Positions 34,121 to 43,246 of a stretch of 64,000 bases of DNA are shown here, one piece after another. How positions within the stretch are numbered: position 1 is the first letter of the stretch; the number at the start of each line of letters is the position of its first letter. The stretch is from the NCBI GenBank assembly GCA_041946685.1, contig JBHGAV010000028.1:1-64000 (forward strand), read 5' to 3'. A program made the position numbers and the translations under genes. Origin of the DNA: JBHGAV01 sp041946685. Lineage in GTDB: Bacteria; Acidobacteriota; Terriglobia; Bryobacterales; Bryobacteraceae. The notes beneath the pieces are model-generated. The model was not told the DNA's origin and did not search any database. It worked only from the letters and a program-made list of their open reading frames with translations.

Positions 34121-34762
34121 ATGCAATATCCCGGTAGCCACAGGCGGGGAGGTGCCATCGTTGAGTTCGTCTTGGTGTCCGCCTTCATACTGGTACCGCT
34201 GATCCTGGGATTGCTGTCGATCGGCTTCGCGCTCAGCCGGTCGCTCCAAGTCGCGCAGCTCACGCGTGACGTCGGACGCATGTTCGTTCGCGGCGTGGAC
34301 TTCGCCGAGCAGCCTAACCAGGACCTCATCACCGGCTCGGCGGCCCGGCCCAACCAGCCGGGGCTGGCGCAGGGGCTCGGCATGGAAGGCAACGGCGGCA
34401 ATGCGACGGGGGGCACCTCGGGCAATGGCGAGCTGATACTCTCCGTAATGCTCCGCATGCCGACGACGTGCGGCTGCTCCAACTCGGGGCGTATTGTCGT
34501 AACCCGCCGGATCATTGTTGGGAACAAGACCCTGTACACGACCACCTTCGGCAATCCCGACTCGAGCCTTATCAACTCGTCTACAGGGGCCGTTACTAAC
34601 TACGCAAACGAGGTGTCGGCCAGGGCAGACAGCTTCTCGAGCGTCGTCAACCTGAGCAGCGGGGAGTTGGCGTACCTGGTGGAGTCTAAGTTCAACTACC
34701 CGGATCTGGCGATGCCGGGGGTCTTCACCAACCCCGGTGTGTATTGGCGTGCGGTCTTCTAG
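34121..34762 (+). CDS. TadE/TadF-like pseudopilin
   Basis: A 213-residue protein with the same one-segment layout: 'HRRGGAIVEFVLVSAFILVPLILGLLSIGFALSRSLQVAQLTRDVGRMFVRGVDF'. The G-G-A-I-V-E-F pattern with Glu at +5 is the prepilin-like TadE motif. The rest is extracytoplasmic and rich in Gly, Asn and Ser. The ribosome site is GGAGAGG. It lies 17 nt after the first TadE gene and 21 nt before the vWA protein. Confidence 0.82.
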   Translation: MQYPGSHRRGGAIVEFVLVSAFILVPLILGLLSIGFALSRSLQVAQLTRDVGRMFVRGVDFAEQPNQDLITGSAARPNQPGLAQGLGMEGNGGNATGGTSGNGELILSVMLRMPTTCGCSNSGRIVVTRRIIVGNKTLYTTTFGNPDSSLINSSTGAVTNYANEVSARADSFSSVVNLSSGELAYLVESKFNYPDLAMPGVFTNPGVYWRAVF

Positions 34763-34783
34763 GACGTGCAAGAGGCGGGCGAA

Positions 34784-36286
34784 ATGAAATCCATACTCCG
34801 ACGTGACAATGGATCCAGGCGAGGCATCTCGATCATTACTGTTACCCTCGCGCTGATCACGATCATTCCCATGGTCGGTCTGGGAGTCGACCTGAGCATG
34901 CTGTACCTCACTAAGGCGAAACTGCTCGCCGCTACCGATGCCGCTGTGCTGGCCGGTGCCCGCGCGCTGAGCCAGGGAAGCGACGCCGCGGCCCAGCGCT
35001 TGAGCGCCCAAAACGCCGCGACTAAGTTCTTTTACGCCAACTGGCCCTTGGGTTTTTGGGGCACCACGAACCTGAACTTCCCCACCCCGGTCGTTGACGA
35101 CACCTCAATTCCGAACTATCGCACCATCACAGCCACGGCGTCGGTTCAGGCCCCGGTCTTCTTCCTCGCCGTTTTCGGCGGCAGTTATTCGACGGTCGTT
35201 GTGAGCGCCCAGGCGGCGCGCCGGGATGCGCTGGTCGTTCTGGTGCTGGACCGCTCTTCGTCAATGACCCGCACCGTTGCCGGTACCGGCCGCACGGCTT
35301 GCGCGATCATGAAGGACGACGCCATCGAGTTCGTCAAGTACTTCGCGCAGGGAAGGGACATGGTGGGTCTGGTCACCTTCAACTCCGGCCAGTTCACCTA
35401 CCAGGCCAGGACGAACTTCAACACGCCGGATGGCAGCGGCAACACGGTCAGCTCATTGATCAATCAGATCGTCTGCAATTCCAACACGGCCTCGGCGGAA
35501 GCTATGCGCGCCGCGTACCAGGAGCTCGTGCGAGTAAACAGCACGACGCGGCTCAACGTGATCGTATTCATGACCGACGGCATCCCGAACGGCGTGACGG
35601 GAGACTTCGTCAACTATCGCTTGCGCCCCGCTTACTGCGACACGAACTCCCGTCCGCTGATCGGAGTGCTCGCCCAGTGGTTCAACAACCAACCCGGTGT
35701 GGGCACTACGGCCGGTCTCCTGGCGCGCACCCAGACCAGCGTCACGGTGGACGGCGTCGCTTCCACTGAGAACTCGGGCGGCTGCATCTTCGCCGGGGAC
35801 TTGAGCAATCCTGGCGACGATCAGCCGACCAAGGTCGGGCAGGACATCTCGCGCATGCCGCCGAACGACGTTTACGGAAACGCCCTTGCGGGCACCTACA
35901 GCACTTACAGCAATCCGTATGTGACCTGGTTCGGATCGGCTGCGGACTTAACCCGCGTGGACATACCCAGGGAGATCACAAAAGCCTCGGCCAACGCTCT
36001 GGACAACCAGGCAACCGCGATTCGGTCCGACACCACTCTCAAGCCGGCGATCTACACCATCGGCCTGAACACCGATCCGACAGGCGGCGATGTGCCCGAT
36101 GAGCAACTCTTGATGAAGATCGCCAACGATCCCATGCTGGCGACCGCTCCGGGCGCGGGGCCCACTTTCTATACCCAGCAGCAAAACCAGCCCAGGGGCA
36201 TCTACGTGAACGCGCCGGACGCAACGCAGTTGCAGTCCGCCTTCACGACCATCGCCACCCATATCGTGGTCCGGCTCTCGCGCTGA
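34784..36286 (+). CDS. TadG-like protein with vWA domain
   Basis: A 500-residue protein starting MKSILRRDNGSRRGISIITVTLALITIIPMVGLGVDLSMLYL. The N-terminal Flp/TadG pilus-assembly segment is followed by a von Willebrand A domain (about residues 150-400) with a complete MIDAS 'DRSSSM' and downstream 'VIVFMTDGIPNG'. The vWA domain is probably an adhesive or scaffold domain on the fibre. ATG 34784 is preferred over a GTG at 34766 because a purine-rich site (GAGGCGGG) precedes it. Confidence 0.85.
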   Translation: MKSILRRDNGSRRGISIITVTLALITIIPMVGLGVDLSMLYLTKAKLLAATDAAVLAGARALSQGSDAAAQRLSAQNAATKFFYANWPLGFWGTTNLNFPTPVVDDTSIPNYRTITATASVQAPVFFLAVFGGSYSTVVVSAQAARRDALVVLVLDRSSSMTRTVAGTGRTACAIMKDDAIEFVKYFAQGRDMVGLVTFNSGQFTYQARTNFNTPDGSGNTVSSLINQIVCNSNTASAEAMRAAYQELVRVNSTTRLNVIVFMTDGIPNGVTGDFVNYRLRPAYCDTNSRPLIGVLAQWFNNQPGVGTTAGLLARTQTSVTVDGVASTENSGGCIFAGDLSNPGDDQPTKVGQDISRMPPNDVYGNALAGTYSTYSNPYVTWFGSAADLTRVDIPREITKASANALDNQATAIRSDTTLKPAIYTIGLNTDPTGGDVPDEQLLMKIANDPMLATAPGAGPTFYTQQQNQPRGIYVNAPDATQLQSAFTTIATHIVVRLSR

Positions 36287-36295
36287 CGGGCGGAT

Positions 36296-37174
36296 CTACA
36301 GGAATCGCTCCAGCACCCGCTTGGCAGCCTGGATGCCTTCGAACTCGGTCAGGCGTGTGCCTTCGTACTCGATGCCGATCCAGCCCTTATAGCCGGAGTC
36401 GCGGATGATCTTCATCAAGCGGGCTGAATCGATCGTGCTCTCTTCTCCGCTCGGAGCGAAGTCCCAGAACTTGCAGCTAACGCCCTTGGCGAAGGGCATG
36501 AGTTTGCCGACCGCCTCGTAGCGGTCCAGGCCTTTCGGCCAATTGCCCGAGTCGGGCAGCGTGCCGAAATTGGGCAGGCCGACCTGCTTGATCACCTGGA
36601 CGATCGGATCCGGGTAGAGGGACACCCCCACGTGGTTTTCGATCAGGACGTTGATGTTCTGCCGGGCCGCATACTGGCACAGGTCGGCGAAGCTCTCCGC
36701 GCTGTATCCGATAATCGACTGCACCTCTGCCGGCGTGGATCCCTTGAGATCCGAATCCATGTTCACCCGGATGGCGTGCCCGCCCAGTTCCGCCGAGATG
36801 TCCACCCACTTGTAGTGGTTCCGGGCCGCCCGCATGCGCTCGGCCTTCCCGGAGTGCCCCATAAACCCTTCCCCGTCGCACATGATCAGCACCGCGCGCG
36901 TGCCGGTCTTCTGGATGTTCGATTTCAGCCGCTGAACGTAGGATTGGGTCGGAGCCTCCCAGAGTTGGTTGACGAACTCAAGGCCCTCGATTCCGAACTG
37001 CTCCCGGGCGATGCGGGGGAAATCCAGGTTAGTGATCAGACGGGACTGGATCGCGCGATGCAGCGACCACTCCGCGAGGGAGATGCGAAGATCCGGCTCA
37101 GCCGCCTCCGCGATGCCATGAGGGGTCAACGCAGAAACGCAGAAGGCCGATCCTAGAAACTCGCGCCGCCGCAT
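36296..37174 (-). CDS. exported sugar isomerase/epimerase (hydroxypyruvate isomerase-like)
   Basis: A 292-residue protein with a twin-arginine signal (MRRREFLGSAFCVSALTPHG; ATG 37174). The TIM barrel is of the AP-endonuclease-2/xylose-isomerase type: 'RISLAEWSLHRAI', 'IEGLEFVNQLW', 'LIENHVGVS', 'FGTLPDSGNWP', 'VSCKFWDF' and 'WIGIEYEGTRLTEFEGI'. It is a second exported isomerase, a distant paralogue of 20175-21056. It stands alone, converging on the vWA gene 10 bp away. Confidence 0.85.
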   Translation of the reverse strand: MRRREFLGSAFCVSALTPHGIAEAAEPDLRISLAEWSLHRAIQSRLITNLDFPRIAREQFGIEGLEFVNQLWEAPTQSYVQRLKSNIQKTGTRAVLIMCDGEGFMGHSGKAERMRAARNHYKWVDISAELGGHAIRVNMDSDLKGSTPAEVQSIIGYSAESFADLCQYAARQNINVLIENHVGVSLYPDPIVQVIKQVGLPNFGTLPDSGNWPKGLDRYEAVGKLMPFAKGVSCKFWDFAPSGEESTIDSARLMKIIRDSGYKGWIGIEYEGTRLTEFEGIQAAKRVLERFL

Positions 37175-37204
37175 CCCGCTATGATAGCAGCGGCGGAGCC
37201 GCAC

Positions 37205-39118
37205 TCACGCCGGCTGCGGCCGCTCGCCTTCCAGAAGGCCGGGCAGCCGGTGGCCGCCTTCCGGCCGTGCCGCAGTCTGGGGCTTGTCCTCGCCGCCGGA
37301 CCTGGGGGCGATCCTTGCGGGAGCCAGAGGCACTCCCTCGATCAATTGCTTGATCTCCGCGCCTTCCAGGACCTCTCGTTCCAGCAGCGCCTCTGCGATC
37401 CGTACCAGCGCATCCGCGTGCTCCTCGATGATTCCTCTGGCCCGGTGGTAGCCGCCCTCCACCAGTTTGCGGACGTGAGCGTCGATCTTGATGGCCGTGC
37501 TCTCGCTGTAGTCGCGGTGCTGGGCGATTTCCCGCCCGAGGAAGATCTGCTCTTCCTTCTTGCCGAAGCTGAGCGGGCCCATCTCGCTCATGCCCCACTC
37601 GCACACCATCTTGCGGGCCATGTCCGTGGCCTGCTCGATGTCGTTCCCCGCCCCGGTGGTGATGTGCTTCATGAATATCTCTTCGGCGATCCGTCCGGCC
37701 ATCAGGATCGCCAGCCGCGCCTCCAGGTACTCCTTGCTGTAGGAGTGCTTGTCGTCAAGCGGCAACTGCATGGTGATTCCCAAGGCCATCCCGCGCGGGA
37801 TGATGGTGACCTTGTGGACCGGGTCCGCTCCAGGCATCATGGCCGCCACCAGCGCGTGTCCGGCCTCGTGGAACGCCGTGTTGCGCTTCTCCTCCTCGTT
37901 GATGATGAGCGACTTGCGTTCCACGCCCATCAGGACCTTGTCCTTGGCGATCTCGAAATCGTACATCGCGACGACTTTGCGATTCTGCCGGGCCGCGATC
38001 AAAGCCGCCTCGTTGACCAGGTTAGCCAAGTCCGCCCCCGCGAAGCCCGGAGTGCCGCGTGCGATCACGGAGAGATCCACATCGTCGGCCAGAGGGATCT
38101 TCTTGGTATGCACGCCGAGTATCGCTTCGCGTCCTTTGACGTCCGGACGGTTCACGACAACCCGGCGGTCGAATCTACCGGGCCTCAGCAAGGCCGGGTC
38201 GAGCACGTCCGGGCGGTTGGTGGCCGCCATCAGGATGACGCCCTCGTTGGATTCAAAGCCGTCCATCTCCACCAGCAACTGGTTCAGCGTCTGCTCCCGC
38301 TCGTCGTGTCCGCCTCCCAGTCCCGCCCCGCGATGGCGCCCCACAGCGTCGATCTCGTCGATGAACACAATGCACGGCGCGTTCTTCTTACCTTGCTCGA
38401 ACAGGTCCCGCACGCGGCTGGCGCCCACACCCACGAACATCTCGACGAAGTCCGATCCGGAAATCGAGAAGAAGGGAACGTTCGCCTCGCCGGCGATGGC
38501 GCGGGCCAGGAGCGTCTTGCCGGTGCCGGGCGAGCCGATCAGCAGGACGCCCTTGGGAATCCTCCCTCCCAGTTTCTGGAACTTCTGCGGTTCGCGCAGG
38601 AACTCGATGATCTCCTGCAACTCCTCCTTGGCCTCTTCCACCCCCGCCACGTCCTTGAATGTCACTTTCTTATGCTGGGAGGAATGCAGCCGGGCGCGGC
38701 TCTTGCCGAAGCTAAGCGCCTTGTTTCCGCCGCTCTGCATCTGGCGCATCATGAAGATCCAGAAGCCCAGGATCAGGATGAAAGGAACGGTCTGAATCAG
38801 GAACGAGATCCAACTGCCGGAACTCGTCTCCTTGATGTCCACGTTCACGCCCTTCTCTCGCAGGAGGCGGTAGATGTCGGGATAGTTGGAGGGCACAAGC
38901 GTCCGGAGGCCCTTCTGATCGTCTTTGTACTCGCCGCGCACCTCGTTGCCCGTGATGGTTACCTTCGCCACCTTGCCCGACTCGACCCTGTCGAGAAATT
39001 GCGTGAAGGTGAGTTGGTCGTCGGTGCGGGTCTTCCCTGTCTGAACCACCACCCAGAGCAGGACGGCGACACAGATGAGGATGAGCCAGAATACGGCCGT
39101 CTTCATGTTCGAATTCAT
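37205..39118 (-). CDS. ftsH: ATP-dependent zinc metalloprotease FtsH
   Basis: A 637-residue membrane AAA+ protease. There are two N-terminal membrane segments (about 6-26 and 105-125). The AAA domain has Walker A 'GSPGTGKT' near 195, Walker B 'IVFIDEID', the second region of homology 'ATNRPDVLDPALLRPGRFDR', and the zinc motif 'HEAGH' near 417. It degrades damaged membrane proteins and regulators such as LpxC or sigma-32. Ribosome site GGAGGG. It follows tilS by 57 bp, the common tilS-ftsH order. Confidence 0.97.
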   Translation of the reverse strand: MNSNMKTAVFWLILICVAVLLWVVVQTGKTRTDDQLTFTQFLDRVESGKVAKVTITGNEVRGEYKDDQKGLRTLVPSNYPDIYRLLREKGVNVDIKETSSGSWISFLIQTVPFILILGFWIFMMRQMQSGGNKALSFGKSRARLHSSQHKKVTFKDVAGVEEAKEELQEIIEFLREPQKFQKLGGRIPKGVLLIGSPGTGKTLLARAIAGEANVPFFSISGSDFVEMFVGVGASRVRDLFEQGKKNAPCIVFIDEIDAVGRHRGAGLGGGHDEREQTLNQLLVEMDGFESNEGVILMAATNRPDVLDPALLRPGRFDRRVVVNRPDVKGREAILGVHTKKIPLADDVDLSVIARGTPGFAGADLANLVNEAALIAARQNRKVVAMYDFEIAKDKVLMGVERKSLIINEEEKRNTAFHEAGHALVAAMMPGADPVHKVTIIPRGMALGITMQLPLDDKHSYSKEYLEARLAILMAGRIAEEIFMKHITTGAGNDIEQATDMARKMVCEWGMSEMGPLSFGKKEEQIFLGREIAQHRDYSESTAIKIDAHVRKLVEGGYHRARGIIEEHADALVRIAEALLEREVLEGAEIKQLIEGVPLAPARIAPRSGGEDKPQTAARPEGGHRLPGLLEGERPQPA

Positions 39119-39175
39119 CTACCCTCCGCTCCGCCAGACAGCTCCATTCTCATTGTATCTCTAACCAATAAGACG

Positions 39176-40588
39176 TTAGAAGACCGCTTTCTGATTCCCC
39201 GTATCCGTAAGATCCTGGTCCACCTGGACTTTCAGCACCCGCCGCGTGTCGGCCCCGGCCGCGTATTCGGCCGCGGGGCCGAACCGGCGCGCCCACAGGA
39301 CGGTTTCTCCGCTCGCCAGCACCGGCCATTGCCCCCGTTCCCAGGACGGAACCTTGTGCTTCTGAAAGAGCAGCCTGATCTCCTGCTCCGTGACATGCCC
39401 CAGCGGCCGGTAGCGGTCCCCGCTGCTCCAGCTTCGCACTTCGAGCGGCTTTGGGATCCGTTCCCAGTCCAGCCCACAATGGTCCTTATCGCAGTCGGAT
39501 ACGGACAATTCCACCCGCACGCCGCCCACGGAAGCCGTCAAGGCTCCCTCTGTGGGCACCGGCACGCGGAAGGGGGCCGCCGTTTCGCGATCCTCTGGGC
39601 GTGCCAGCCGCAGCCAGTCGAACGAGCGGGCGGCTTGCAAGCCGGGGAGGCGTACCGCCCCCCGCCCTTCCTTGCCGCGGGCCAGCCGCAGGACCCCCTC
39701 GATATGGCTGAACTCAATCCGTGTGAGATCGCCCTTCGCATCCCGGATCGCGCGCCGCACAAGCCTGCGCGCTACCGGCACGGCCAGATCGCGCAGGCAA
39801 CCCGCCCGGAGCAGCACACCGGAACGCTCGCGGACAAAGTTTGCCTCGGCCAGACGGTCGACCTCTCCCTCCCAGTAGCTTTCCTCGTCCCTGGCAAGAG
39901 TCGCCGTGTTCGCCAGAACCTCCACCAGGGCCGGATTCCAGTCCCGGATCAATTCCGGAAGCAGCCGGCGCCGGATGCGGTTCCGGGCATACGCAGGATC
40001 CCGGTTGCTGCTATCCTCGCGCCACTCGATGCCTCGCCCCCTTAGGTAGCGCTCAATCTCCTCGCGGTCCACGTCGAGCAGGGGCCGCACCCAGCCTTCC
40101 CTGGTCACCGGGAGGATGCCGGCCAGGCCTGTAGAGCCGCAGCCGCGCAGGAAGCGGAAGAGCACCGTTTCGGCCTGGTCCGAGCGGGTGTGCCCCAGGG
40201 CGATCCGGTCCACCCGTCCGGATTCCAGGCAGTCCCGAAAGAACGCGTACCGGGCCTTCCTGGCGGCCTGTTCCAGGTTGTCCGCAGTCTCGGCCTGGAT
40301 CCGTCTGACATCGACCTGCCGGACAACCGCCTCCAGGCCGGCACTCGAAGCCAGATCCCGAACGAAGCAGGCGTCCGCATCCGACTCCTCCCCCCGCAGC
40401 CGGTGATCCAGGTGCAAGACCATGAGCTTGAGTGCCCAGCGCGGTGAGATTTCCTGTAGCACGTGCAACAGGCAGACGGAGTCGGCCCCGCCGCTCACGG
40501 CGACGCCGACTGTCTGGCCACGCGTGAACATGCTATAACGAGAGATGAATTCGGCAACGCGCTTGAGCACCGCTCCCTCGCTACACAA
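39176..40588 (-). CDS. tilS: tRNA(Ile)-lysidine synthase
   Basis: A 470-residue enzyme that modifies C34 of tRNA-Ile(CAU) to lysidine. The PP-loop motif is 'VAVSGGADSVCLLHVL'. 'LDHRLRGEESDADACFV', 'ALGHTRSDQAETVLFRFLRG' and 'NRDPAYARNRIRRRLLP' are canonical. The C-terminal TilS domain ('RSWSSGDRYRPLGH') is complete. The longest reading starts with TTG 40588; GTG 40570 (VLKRVAEFISRY) is an alternative. It is divergent from gnd with only 21 bp between the two starts. Confidence 0.94.
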   Translation of the reverse strand: MCSEGAVLKRVAEFISRYSMFTRGQTVGVAVSGGADSVCLLHVLQEISPRWALKLMVLHLDHRLRGEESDADACFVRDLASSAGLEAVVRQVDVRRIQAETADNLEQAARKARYAFFRDCLESGRVDRIALGHTRSDQAETVLFRFLRGCGSTGLAGILPVTREGWVRPLLDVDREEIERYLRGRGIEWREDSSNRDPAYARNRIRRRLLPELIRDWNPALVEVLANTATLARDEESYWEGEVDRLAEANFVRERSGVLLRAGCLRDLAVPVARRLVRRAIRDAKGDLTRIEFSHIEGVLRLARGKEGRGAVRLPGLQAARSFDWLRLARPEDRETAAPFRVPVPTEGALTASVGGVRVELSVSDCDKDHCGLDWERIPKPLEVRSWSSGDRYRPLGHVTEQEIRLLFQKHKVPSWERGQWPVLASGETVLWARRFGPAAEYAAGADTRRVLKVQVDQDLTDTGNQKAVF

Positions 40589-40609
40589 TTGTACGGCTCT
40601 TCAGCACAA

Positions 40610-42019
40610 ATGACATACGACATCGGCGTGATCGGCTTAGGCGTCATGGGACAAAACCTGGCCCTCAACATTGAGAGCCGGGGCTATTCGGTGGCGGGCT
40701 TCGATCTCGATTCGGAGAAGGCCCGGGCATCGGAGAAAAAGTGGGCGGGAAAGAGCCGGATGACGACGGTTCCCTCCCTCCTGCATCTCGTGGAGGCCCT
40801 GGAAAGCCCACGCAAGATCCTCATGATGGTGCCCGCCGGAAAGCCGGTGGACGCCGTTCTGGAGGATCTGAAACGGCTGTTGAAACCGGGGGACATCCTG
40901 CTCGACGGCGGCAACTCGTTCTTCCAGGACACGGACCGAAGGGGCAAGCAGCTCGAGGCCCTGGGCATCCGGTACATCGGTTCGGGCGTCAGTGGCGGAG
41001 AAGAAGGCGCCCTCCTCGGTCCAGCGCTCATGCCTGGAGGCCAGGAGGATGCCTACCGCCTCGTCGAGCCGATCCTGACCAGCATTGCGGCCAAGGTCGA
41101 TGACGGGCCGTGCTGCGGCTACATCGGCCGCGGCGGCGCGGGGCACTACGTGAAGATGGTCCACAACGGTATCGAGTACGGGATCATGCAGCTCATCTCG
41201 GAGGTCTACGATTTTATGAAATCGGGCCTGGGGATGAATGCCTCCGAGATGCAGGGGGTCTTCGCCGCGTGGAATCAGGGTGAGCTGAACTCTTACCTTC
41301 TGGAGATCACCGCCGCCGTTCTGGGCAAGCTCGACCCGGAGACAGGAAAGCCGGTCGTGGATATCATTCTGGACAAGGCCGGCCAGAAGGGAACGGGCAA
41401 GTGGGCATCGCAGAACGCGCTCGACCTGGGGGTTGCGATCCCGACCATCAACGCGGCGCTCGAAGCGCGCATTCTCTCGGCGTTCAAGGACGAGAGGGTG
41501 CAGGCGTCCAAGCTGCTCGAAGGCCCGGCCGGCGGCCGTGCCGCGGCCGGCGAGTTCCTTCCGGCGCTCAAGGATGCGTATCAACTCGCTGTTGTTGGAT
41601 GCTACGCGCAGGGCTTCGCCCTGATGCGGGAGGCGTCGGCCGAGTACGGCTACAACCTGGATTTCAAGGAGATCGCCCGCATCTGGAAGGGAGGCTGTAT
41701 CATCCGCGCCCGGATGCTCGACTCCATGCGGGCGGCATTCGCGGCCCAGCCCGGTCTTGCGAACCTCTTAATGGCCGAGCCTTTCCGTTCGCTGGCCAAC
41801 CGCTTGCATCCCCGGCTGCGCCAGGTCGTGGCAAAGGCCGTGGAATTGGGTGTGCCTGTTCTCGCGCTGGCCGCGTCGGTGGGCTACCTGGACAGCTACC
41901 GTCGCGAGCGGCTCCCTGCGAATCTGCTCCAGGCGCAGCGGGATTACTTCGGTGCGCACAAGTACGAACGGATCGACAAGCCGCGCGGCCAGCAGTTCCA
42001 CACGGAGTGGCTGAGTTGA
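40610..42019 (+). CDS. gnd: 6-phosphogluconate dehydrogenase
   Basis: A 469-residue enzyme of the oxidative pentose phosphate pathway, full length. ATG 40610 begins MTYDIGVIGLGVMGQNLALNI, the NADP-binding fold. 'YIGSGVSGGEEGALLGPALMPGG', 'GAGHYVKMVHNGIEYG' (catalytic Lys and substrate His-Asn) and C-terminal 'YFGAHKYERIDKPRGQQFHTEW' are diagnostic. There is no strong ribosome site. The next gene begins with TTG inside its stop codon (TTGA), so the two are coupled. Confidence 0.96.
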   Translation: MTYDIGVIGLGVMGQNLALNIESRGYSVAGFDLDSEKARASEKKWAGKSRMTTVPSLLHLVEALESPRKILMMVPAGKPVDAVLEDLKRLLKPGDILLDGGNSFFQDTDRRGKQLEALGIRYIGSGVSGGEEGALLGPALMPGGQEDAYRLVEPILTSIAAKVDDGPCCGYIGRGGAGHYVKMVHNGIEYGIMQLISEVYDFMKSGLGMNASEMQGVFAAWNQGELNSYLLEITAAVLGKLDPETGKPVVDIILDKAGQKGTGKWASQNALDLGVAIPTINAALEARILSAFKDERVQASKLLEGPAGGRAAAGEFLPALKDAYQLAVVGCYAQGFALMREASAEYGYNLDFKEIARIWKGGCIIRARMLDSMRAAFAAQPGLANLLMAEPFRSLANRLHPRLRQVVAKAVELGVPVLALAASVGYLDSYRRERLPANLLQAQRDYFGAHKYERIDKPRGQQFHTEWLS

Positions 42020-42567
42020 CCGCGAACGACGGCATCCTTCGCCTGGCCGCCGGGGTGAAGCTTCTGCTGATGGACGTGGACGGCGTGCTGACCGACGGCC
42101 GGCTCTACAACGTCCCCCTGGTCGGAGGCAGGCTGTTCGAAACCAAGGCATTTGACTCTCAGGACGGGATCGCCCTCCAATGGCTGAGCTGGAAGGGAAT
42201 CCAGACCGGGCTAATCAGCGGGCGTGTTTCTCCCGCCACCGAGGAGCGCGCCCGCCAGTGTCATTTCTCCTACATCTACCAGGGCCACATCGAGAAGATT
42301 CCGATCCTCGATGAGATCATGTCGAAGGCGGGACTGAGTCCAGGCCAAGTGGCCTATGTCGGCGATGATCTGACCGATATCGTGGTCATGCGGCGCGTGG
42401 GCCTCGCCATCGCCACCGCCAACGCGCGCCCCGAGGTCAAAATTTGCGCGCACTGGGTCACCAGCCGCGAGGGCGGAAGGGGCGCGGTCCGGGAGGTTTG
42501 CGAACTCCTGCTAAAGGCCCAGGGAAGCTGGCAGGACCTTCTGCGCAAGTACGAGGCGGAGATCTGA
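42016..42567 (+). CDS. KdsC-like HAD phosphatase
   Basis: A 183-residue C0-type HAD phosphatase starting at TTG 42016, overlapping the gnd stop. The motifs are 'LLLMDVDGVLTDG' (nucleophile Asp), 'GLISGR', and 'VAYVGDDLTDIVVMRRVGLAIATANARPEVK'. KdsC removes phosphate from KDO-8-phosphate for lipopolysaccharide; the same fold occurs as CMP-Neu5Ac-type synthetase partner domains. No kdsA, kdsB or kdsD is in the window, so the substrate is inferred only from family. Confidence 0.87.
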   Translation: MTANDGILRLAAGVKLLLMDVDGVLTDGRLYNVPLVGGRLFETKAFDSQDGIALQWLSWKGIQTGLISGRVSPATEERARQCHFSYIYQGHIEKIPILDEIMSKAGLSPGQVAYVGDDLTDIVVMRRVGLAIATANARPEVKICAHWVTSREGGRGAVREVCELLLKAQGSWQDLLRKYEAEI

Positions 42568-42568
42568 G

Positions 42569-43228
42569 ATGCCCATCGAGATAGGTGGATTAGTCGTCCT
42601 GGCTGACGCCGGACCTGGGATCCTCCATCAACTGGCCGGCGTAATCGCCCGTCACAAGGGCGACATTTCCAGCGTCGAAATCCTCGAGAGCCGGCCTCCC
42701 CGCTCGAGGATCTATTTTGAGATCGAGGGGGAGGGGGTGGCCGCGCTGGTGGCCGAGGACCTCCGCGGGCTGCCGGTCGTTCACGAGGTCAGCCTGGTCA
42801 AGACCTTCCAGAAGATTTACGGCAAGCGCATCATCATCATGGGGGGCGGTGCGCAGGTGGGACAGGTGGCCATCGGCGCCATCTCGGAAGCCGATCGTCA
42901 CAACATCCGCGGAGAGCATATCTCGGTGGACACGATCCCGCTGGTGGGTGAGCAAGCTCTTGCAGACGCGGTTCGGGCCGTGGCGCGGTTGCCGCGCGCC
43001 CGTGCCCTGGTGCTGGCCGGTTCGCTGATGGGCGGTGAAATCGAGCACGCCGTGCGCGAGGTCCGGGAACAAGGCCTGCTGGTGATCAGCCTGAACATGG
43101 CGGGCAGCGTGCCGGACGCGGCCGACGTTGTGGTGACGGATCCCGTCCAGGCCGGCGTCATGGCTGTGATGGCAGTCGCCGACACCGCCAAGTTCGCCAT
43201 TGAGCGATTGAAGAGAAGGGTTTTCTGA
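42569..43228 (+). CDS. ACT-domain protein of DUF5612-like family
   Basis: A 219-residue protein starting one base after the phosphatase stop. An N-terminal ACT domain (about 5-75: 'GLVVLADAGPGILHQLAGVIARHKGDISSVEIL') is joined to a C-terminal Rossmann-like domain. This has 'GKRIIIMGGGAQVGQVAIGAISEADRHNIRGEHISVDTIPLVGE', 'ALVLAGSLMGGEIEHAV' and 'ADVVVTDPVQAGVMAVMAVADTAKF'. The layout resembles DUF5612 proteins known mostly from methanogens. ACT domains usually sense amino acids. The operon partner genes (gnd, phosphatase) suggest metabolic regulation but do not define it. Confidence 0.75.
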   Translation: MPIEIGGLVVLADAGPGILHQLAGVIARHKGDISSVEILESRPPRSRIYFEIEGEGVAALVAEDLRGLPVVHEVSLVKTFQKIYGKRIIIMGGGAQVGQVAIGAISEADRHNIRGEHISVDTIPLVGEQALADAVRAVARLPRARALVLAGSLMGGEIEHAVREVREQGLLVISLNMAGSVPDAADVVVTDPVQAGVMAVMAVADTAKFAIERLKRRVF

Positions 43229-43246
43229 AGCCTTCTGCCCGCGGGA

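Noticed and set aside
39119..39175. An intrinsic terminator between tilS and ftsH.
   Set aside because: Only a five-base pair stem without a T run is visible; the genes are probably cotranscribed.
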